Positions 6,974-11,259 of a stretch of 11,259 bases of DNA are shown piece after piece. The position numbers and the translations under genes are program-made. The stretch covers positions 1 to 11,259 of the forward strand of contig JAISRQ010000129.1 in assembly GCA_031273545.1 (NCBI GenBank), given 5' to 3'. Every line of letters begins with the position of its first letter. The first letter of the stretch is position 1. Under the pieces are notes generated by a model. It made no database searches. It had not been told where the DNA came from and saw nothing but the letters and a program-made list of their open reading frames with translations. Source of the stretch: Holosporales bacterium (lineage in GTDB: Bacteria; Pseudomonadota; Alphaproteobacteria; BNTO01).

Positions 6974-7888
6974 CTAGTCCCCAATAATTTTAATCTCCCA
7001 CTCAAGCAAAATCCCCGTCATATCAAAGACACGCTTGCGAACCTCCTCTCCCAATTTTTCCAAATCATCCGCCGTTGCATTTCCCGTATTAATTAAAAAA
7101 TTCGCATGCTCGGTAGAAATCATTGCTCCGCCGCAAGTTAACCCACGACACCCTGCAGAATCTATAAGTTCCCATGCCTTCATCCCATTACTCACATTTT
7201 GCTCCGGATTCTTAAACGTCGACCCCGCAGTGCCAATATTTGGCAGGAACTTGATTTTTTTTGCCCGCTCAAGTAACAGCTGCGTATGCCGCATCTCCAC
7301 CTCAGTTTGCGAACTTGGAGTCAAGCGAAAACACGCCCGAACGACCATAATTCCTTCAGCTAACCCCGAGCTTCTGTATGAAAAGTTGAGCCCATGGCGC
7401 GCAATTCGGCGGACATCCCCCGAGGTATCCACCACATCTACCCACTCGAGCACATCTGCAATCTCAACCCCATTCGCCCCAGCATTCATAGCAACTGCAC
7501 CACCAATCGTCCCAGGGATCCCAATCAAAAACTCCATCCCGGAAAGCCCCTCTTTTGCAACCATACGGCAAGCATCGAAATTGCGTACACCCGCCCAAAA
7601 TACAGAATGCTCCCCTGTGTCACATTCCCCTGTGTTTTGCAGGCGAATAACGACGCCGCCAATTCCTGAAGTTCGCACAATAACATTGGATAACCCCCCA
7701 AGCAATGTCTCAGGGAAGGTGTTCATTTTCCTGAAATGCGACAATTCCTCAACATTTCGTGCCCGGTAAACACAGCGCGCACTTCCTCCGCATTTCATTG
7801 TAGAGTACCGCCCCAACGGAACATCAAAGGATACGCCAGAAAACTCTTTTAATAATTCAAGTTGATCAAGTTTATTTGTCATCTTCAC
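6974..7888 (-). CDS. murB: UDP-N-acetylenolpyruvoylglucosamine reductase
   Basis: This is an FAD-dependent cytoplasmic reductase that uses NADPH to convert the MurA product to UDP-MurNAc, which MurC (encoded just upstream) then uses. It is 304 residues, the usual size of the short type II MurB. FAD-binding motifs are GRYSTMKCGGSA (26-37), LGGLSN (63-68, where LGxGSN is usual) and GIPGTIGGAVAMNAGA (123-138). Catalytic residues are visible as Arg172 in SYRSSG, the proton-donor Ser223 in AGSTFKNP, and Glu260 in STEHANF. The C-terminus LLEWEIKIIG is typical. The longest frame starts at a GTG (7888). An ATG two codons later (7882) is equally possible, and neither has a clear Shine-Dalgarno. A 15-base duplication near 7611-7635 encodes NTGECDTGEH. 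It lies 81 bases after murC and 65 before ddl, on the same strand. Confidence 0.95.
   Translation of the reverse strand: MKMTNKLDQLELLKEFSGVSFDVPLGRYSTMKCGGSARCVYRARNVEELSHFRKMNTFPETLLGGLSNVIVRTSGIGGVVIRLQNTGECDTGEHSVFWAGVRNFDACRMVAKEGLSGMEFLIGIPGTIGGAVAMNAGANGVEIADVLEWVDVVDTSGDVRRIARHGLNFSYRSSGLAEGIMVVRACFRLTPSSQTEVEMRHTQLLLERAKKIKFLPNIGTAGSTFKNPEQNVSNGMKAWELIDSAGCRGLTCGGAMISTEHANFLINTGNATADDLEKLGEEVRKRVFDMTGILLEWEIKIIGD
7611..7635 (-). repeat. 15-nt direct repeat in murB
   Basis: TCCCCTGTGT occurs at 7611-7620 and again at 7626-7635 on the + strand, an offset of 15 bases or five codons. The protein shows TGEC-DTGEH at residues 86-94. It lies in a surface-loop position after VIRLQ and keeps the reading frame. 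It is a much smaller version of the repeat-built insertions in MurC and Ddl. Confidence 0.55.
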
Positions 7889-7969
7889 TCAAAAGAAAAA
7901 TACTTAATTGGTCATTTTTTTGCTGATTTATTATCTTTTACACGAAAGAAAGACCATAAACGCCCCTTA

Positions 7970-9538
7970 CTAAAAAGAGGAAAAAACGCCCGCAACAATA
8001 TCGCTGATACTCCCAGCTCCAAGCCCTATGCAAAAGTCCCCATCTTGGACCACAGCAGCCACTGTCTTTAAGATTTGATCCACGTCGTTATTTGGCGCAA
8101 CGTGCACATTCTGGCACCCTTTAGCTTTAAGAGCAGAAACAAACGCAACGTTATCGTAGTTTGCAATTTTCGACTCACCAGCCGCATAAACAGGTAACGC
8201 GATCACCACATCCGCAGCCATCAGCACGTCAACGAAATCCTCGAACAGCTGCGAAAACCGCGAGTAGCGATGCGGCTGAAATAATGCAATGACACGCTTG
8301 GCACATGTTTGGCGTGCGGATTCTATTACCGTTTTGATTTCCATTGGGTGATGCGCATAGTCATCAACAAATGTGACTCCGCGTTTTTCCCCTAAAACAG
8401 TAAATCTGCGCTTTACGCCCTTGAATGACGCCAGCGCGGACTTATATACTTCGGCCTGGATTCCTAATTCCTTAGCGACAGCAATTGCGGCCAATGCATT
8501 TAAGACGTTATGTTTTCCTAATATTGGAATAAAAACATCAGGTACTTTATATGAACCAGCTGAGACACTTGCAATAAATGGAATATCCTGAGTAACGACT
8601 ACATCGAACATTGTGCCATTTTCTAAGAATCTAACGTTTTCAGCCTTAAAATTTGGGGTATTTTCGAATCCGTATGTAACAACTCGACGATCTACGTATG
8701 CACCGGAGGGGGTTGTGTCCGGGCTACAATCTAAGTATGTGCCTGCTGGGGGGGCACTGTATGCCCCTACTGAATACGAAGAAGCACAGCCGTCGTACGC
8801 ACCTGCGGAAGGTGTTGTAAGTTCTGAGCCACTGCACTTGTCGCAATTTTCGTGAGCGAAAAGCCGCCTAACACGCGGATGATCCGAACAGACAACCCCT
8901 ACTCCATAAAAAGGCAAGTTACGGATAAATTGCCAAAACGCTCTTTCAAGATTTTCTTCTGTCTTATAGTAATTCATATGTTCGCAATCAATATTTGTGA
9001 CGACATTGATAATAGACGGTAGTTTCAAAAACGATCCATCCGATTCATCTGCCTCAACAACGAACCATTCGCCACTCCCTAATTTAGCATTAGTCTGATA
9101 TGTATTTATTATTCCGCCGTTAATAACCGTTGGGTCAAATTCAGCAGCGTTCAATATTGCTGCAATAAGTGACGTTGTCGTTGTTTTTCCATGAGTTCCC
9201 GAAATTGCAACAGCCTTTTTCAAGCGAATTACCTCAGCAAGCATTTCGCCCCGGGTGATTACAGGAATGTTGTTTGCCCTCGCCGCCACTATTTCCGGGT
9301 TGTCCTGCGACACGGCGCTAGAGACAACTACAGCGTGGGCTCCACGAATGTTTTCTGCTGCATGCCCAATATATATAGGAATGCCAAGAGCTGCGAGGCG
9401 CCTTACGTTTGCGTTCTCGGACATGTCACTTCCACGAACAGAATCGCCCTTATTATGCAACACCTCTGCTATGCCGCTCATGCCCATTCCGCCGATTCCT
9501 ACGAAGTGAAGGGATTTAGTTGTTGATGAAAATATCAT
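7970..9538 (-). CDS. murC: UDP-N-acetylmuramate--L-alanine ligase with internal insertion
   Basis: This is the cytoplasmic ATP-dependent Mur ligase that adds L-Ala to UDP-MurNAc. I start it at the ATG at 9538 (522 residues), because the MIFSSTTKSLHFVGIGGMG beginning matches the family; the frame is open back to an ATG at 9595 that lies in a hairpin. Motifs in order are GIGGMGMSG (14-22, UDP-sugar binding), GTHGKTTTT (114-122, P-loop, Lys118), EADESDGSF (162-170), NIDCEHMNYY (182-191), LGKHNVLNA (340-348), DDYAHHP (392-398) and PHRYSR (422-427). All point to an active enzyme. MurC is usually about 460-490 residues. The excess is an insertion of about 50 residues, rich in Ala, Gly, Tyr, Ser, Pro and Cys, between RVRRLF and VVTYGF in the central domain (about 229-284). 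It heads the murC-murB-ddl run. No strong Shine-Dalgarno was seen at any of the possible starts. Confidence 0.95.
   Translation of the reverse strand: MIFSSTTKSLHFVGIGGMGMSGIAEVLHNKGDSVRGSDMSENANVRRLAALGIPIYIGHAAENIRGAHAVVVSSAVSQDNPEIVAARANNIPVITRGEMLAEVIRLKKAVAISGTHGKTTTTSLIAAILNAAEFDPTVINGGIINTYQTNAKLGSGEWFVVEADESDGSFLKLPSIINVVTNIDCEHMNYYKTEENLERAFWQFIRNLPFYGVGVVCSDHPRVRRLFAHENCDKCSGSELTTPSAGAYDGCASSYSVGAYSAPPAGTYLDCSPDTTPSGAYVDRRVVTYGFENTPNFKAENVRFLENGTMFDVVVTQDIPFIASVSAGSYKVPDVFIPILGKHNVLNALAAIAVAKELGIQAEVYKSALASFKGVKRRFTVLGEKRGVTFVDDYAHHPMEIKTVIESARQTCAKRVIALFQPHRYSRFSQLFEDFVDVLMAADVVIALPVYAAGESKIANYDNVAFVSALKAKGCQNVHVAPNNDVDQILKTVAAVVQDGDFCIGLGAGSISDIVAGVFSSF
8687..8854 (-). repeat. Repeat-built insertion within murC
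   Basis: The + strand of this segment contains GTA(T/C)G(T/C)NCC-type units at 8696, 8735, 8759 and 8795. The spacings are 39, 24 and 36 bases, all multiples of three. The two outer copies also share a following GGAAGG-TGTTGT-like tail. In protein the units read as (A/S/V)G(A/T)Y modules: AGAYDG, VGAYSA, AGTYLD, SGAYVD. Most MurC proteins pass directly from the helix ending at RVRRLF to VVTYGF, so the block is extra. It keeps frame and is more GC-rich than the rest of murC. Confidence 0.7.
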
Positions 9539-9710
9539 AAAAAAATCAACGGAAAGACGATCACTCAGCATATTAACAAAAAAAAAGGGACGCATCGAGC
9601 ATACTTGTGCTTGATCACCAGTTTTTGCAACATAACTTTATTAATTTACAAATCCACTACCTTGCGCTATCGTTACTCTCGACACTTCACACTACTTAGA
9701 GTTAATAAAT
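9539..9710. other. Divergent intergenic region between murC and the right-hand gene
   Basis: This 172-base AT-rich gap must contain promoters for both directions if the two flanking genes are transcribed from here. I see no convincing -35/-10 pair on either strand. The only structured element is the hairpin with flanking T/A tracts at 9578-9615. Confidence 0.5.
9578..9615 (-). terminator. Hairpin plus T-tract upstream of murC (attenuator or relic terminator)
   Basis: ATCGAGCA (9594-9601) and TGCTTGAT (9608-9615) form an 8-bp stem with one G-U pair and a 6-base loop. On the minus strand, the direction of murC, nine T follow at 9586-9578 after a 7-base gap. On the + strand a T5 run follows at about 9622-9626. 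The element sits in the divergent gap between murC and the right-hand gene, so no known gene needs a terminator here. A leader attenuator for the mur genes, or a relic of a lost gene, would explain it. Confidence 0.4.
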
Positions 9711-11259
9711 ATGTTTTGTTGTTTCACCAAAAGCTTAATAATAGGATTTTTAGCGTCGCCATGTATACAACTACATTCCATGTATTCGGAAGGCACGTCA
9801 TACGTAAAGCAGACGCCTCAACGCTTGCCATTGAACGCGGCAAGCAAACATCCCGAATATACGTGCTTAAACCCAAGTATTTACCGAAGAAGAGCAATTC
9901 CACATGCAACGACTAGCATTATTCGAATGGTTACAACGGATGCAGAAATTGCGTTAAAACGCCACGATCGAGATGAATTTTTGTATATGGCCAACTTTTT
10001 ATTCGAAGCATTAGTGTTAGGGAACGACTTGTCAAAAGAGGCAACAAACAACTTGCGGGTCCATGACTATGGAGACGGTCAAGCCTCATGGGATATCACG
10101 AAATCGCACGCAGCATGCTTAATTCAACTAGCAATTCCCCCTGAGTTGATTGCAATAACGATGCAACAGGAGCTACAGATAAGTAAAGATGTGCTACTAG
10201 AACATCGAACCCTGTTGGATGCATGTGTAGCAAAAGTGGAGAACCTTCAGTCTAATAATGTCCCTGATGACCAACTTGGAAACGAATATGCTGAACTATA
10301 CACATTATCAGAACAGCAATGTGAACTGGAACAAAGGCTATCGGCATTTATACAAGACCAAGATGAATGGTACGTACGCTTCAAAGTGGCTCAACGGGTA
10401 AACAGCATTTGGTTTCACCAACATGTCCAAAAGATATTAACTATCAGAGACGATATCGCGTCTTTAGATTCGTTTTCACATCACATCAAAGAATATGCAA
10501 ATAATCCGATAGTATGGGTGTGCGCCAATCAAGATAATTATCGCTTAATGAAGGCTTTAGATATCACCTTGAGCGCTTCCGAAACAATTAGATCACCAGA
10601 AACTTGGTCAAAAGATCATTTGGAAACTGCATTGAACGTGCATTTAAAAACCGCACTATCAAAGAGGAATGACGATCTGAATGAGATAACTTTTCATAAA
10701 GATCTCGTTGACACAATAGCACGTGAATTGAACATAGACAGGGAAGATGTAACAAGATTAGAAAGAGTAGCCTCAATAACGAGAAGCATGTTCGCAATAG
10801 AATTTCAACATTTTATAGGTTACTTGATAGACCTGGCTGCTCTATTAGAAACAAAAGTAAATATGAGGGCGATTGATTGTGGGATGACAGATGCAACATC
10901 ATTATTTACTTGTGGATTAAACTCATTGTTAATAAAGGACACGGCAAAAAAGAATGTAATATCGAACAGAACAGACAGTTGCGATATAATACGGATGAAG
11001 AAAAAAGAGGACCCCGAGTTTAGGGCTAATTTGCACGCAGCCTTGAGCGGTCGAAAGCTAAAGTACTTTAGGAATGGATCTGTTGCATTCGAGTCATCTG
11101 GAACAACCGGATCATACGAGAATGATGCGTCAACTTTGTTATCGCGTCCTTGCGAAGATTGGATTGCACTACACGGAACAGATAAAGTAGCGTTTCCAGG
11201 TGCAGTTCAAGCGGATATCCTTGAGCTAGCGGCGTTTGCGCACTGTTACAATCTCATAG
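9711..11259 (+). CDS. Putative secreted protein, 3' end beyond window, weak OTU-like C-terminal region
   Basis: One frame stays open from 9645 to the right edge. The first ATG, at 9711, gives at least 516 codons with no stop. The N-terminus MFCCFTKSLIIGFLASPCI resembles a short signal peptide, possibly cleaved near LHS; it lacks a proper lipobox. The ribosome-binding site is weak (only GAG 9 bases upstream), so later ATGs at 9780 or 9927 remain possible. Residues 145-224 are strongly helical and Gln/Glu/Leu-rich (ELIAITMQQELQISKDVLLE, AELYTLSEQQCELEQRLSAF), a likely coiled-coil or helical bundle. Near the visible end, TDATSLF (393-399) and, about 110 residues later, W484 followed by ADILELAAFAHCYNLI (501-516) line up by eye with the DGxCLF block and the WG..EL.ALA......I block of OTU cysteine proteases. 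Ser397 stands where the catalytic Cys would be. The expected His would lie past the edge. That assignment is tentative, but the existence of the gene is well supported by its length. Confidence 0.75.
   Translation, partial: MFCCFTKSLIIGFLASPCIQLHSMYSEGTSYVKQTPQRLPLNAASKHPEYTCLNPSIYRRRAIPHATTSIIRMVTTDAEIALKRHDRDEFLYMANFLFEALVLGNDLSKEATNNLRVHDYGDGQASWDITKSHAACLIQLAIPPELIAITMQQELQISKDVLLEHRTLLDACVAKVENLQSNNVPDDQLGNEYAELYTLSEQQCELEQRLSAFIQDQDEWYVRFKVAQRVNSIWFHQHVQKILTIRDDIASLDSFSHHIKEYANNPIVWVCANQDNYRLMKALDITLSASETIRSPETWSKDHLETALNVHLKTALSKRNDDLNEITFHKDLVDTIARELNIDREDVTRLERVASITRSMFAIEFQHFIGYLIDLAALLETKVNMRAIDCGMTDATSLFTCGLNSLLIKDTAKKNVISNRTDSCDIIRMKKKEDPEFRANLHAALSGRKLKYFRNGSVAFESSGTTGSYENDASTLLSRPCEDWIALHGTDKVAFPGAVQADILELAAFAHCYNLI

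Noticed and set aside
9539..9595. 19-residue N-terminal extension of MurC from the ATG at 9595
   Set aside because: The residues do not fit the family N-terminus, and the ATG lies in the stem of the hairpin at 9594-9615. MurC proteins begin a few residues before the GIGG motif, matching the ATG at 9538.
9711..9770. Lipoprotein signal for the right-hand gene (LASPC)
   Set aside because: Pro directly before the Cys does not fit the lipobox, so a standard signal peptide is the better reading.
9605..9916. + strand frame of 103 residues at the start of the right-hand region
   Set aside because: It overlaps in a different phase the much longer frame open from 9645 to the window edge, starts at a TTG inside a hairpin, and has no ribosome-binding site.
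10588..10797. Minus-strand frame of 69 residues, Leu/Ser-rich
   Set aside because: It lies entirely inside the long + strand open frame and has no start signals of its own.
11140..11157. ATCGCGTCCTTGCGA resembles ATCGCGTCCTGCGAT at 848-862
   Set aside because: The match is short, one copy is within a coding frame and the other at a stop codon, and there is no further similarity around them. Probably chance.

Overview
The window looks like one end of an assembled contig from an alphaproteobacterium, probably a host-associated or intracellular one. The MurC sequence gives the best taxonomic hint: its N-terminal GxGGxGMSG region, the EADESDGSFLKLP stretch and the NIDCEHMNYY stretch read like alphaproteobacterial MurC. 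A Rickettsiales or Holosporales type is an inference from that, from the AT-rich flanks, and from long secreted repeat proteins of the kind seen in amoeba- or protist-associated bacteria. It is not proven here. The first 44 bases are not genomic: they are leftover Illumina P5/index/Read-1 adapter, so the genome sequence starts at base 45.

Layout. (1) 45-848, +: the 3' part of an unrecognised gene, cut by the adapter junction, with a hydrophobic C-terminus. (2) 849-1120: intergenic, holding a spaced perfect 10-bp inverted repeat, a perfect TATAAT box and a strong Shine-Dalgarno that fixes the next start at 1121. (3) 1121-5779, +: a 1552-residue secreted protein with a signal peptide, a roughly 600-residue N-terminal region of unknown function, and a long array of about 22-residue leucine-rich repeats resembling FNIP repeats. 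Part of the array is a near-exact 192-nt tandem duplication. A rho-independent terminator follows. (4) 9538-5859, -: murC, murB and ddl in that order, the cytoplasmic peptidoglycan-precursor block of the alphaproteobacterial dcw cluster. MurC and MurB add L-Ala to, and build, UDP-MurNAc, and Ddl makes D-Ala-D-Ala. In place of ftsQ, ddl faces the repeat-protein gene tail to tail. (5) 9711-11259, +: an open reading frame of at least 516 codons that runs off the right edge. It has a putative signal peptide, a helical/coiled middle, and a C-terminal part that weakly resembles an OTU-type cysteine protease with Ser at the usual Cys position.

Two themes stand out. First, a housekeeping cell-wall operon is flanked by three accessory-looking, AT-richer genes, at least two of which appear secreted. 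Second, the peptidoglycan enzymes carry in-frame, GC-rich, repeat-built insertions: about 50 residues in MurC, about 23 residues of 9-residue repeats in Ddl placed between Mg2+-ligand positions, and a tiny 15-nt duplication in MurB. These resemble in-frame repeat invasion or slippage of the type known from Rickettsia palindromic elements, although no palindrome was identified. No tRNA, rRNA, CRISPR array or insertion sequence was seen.
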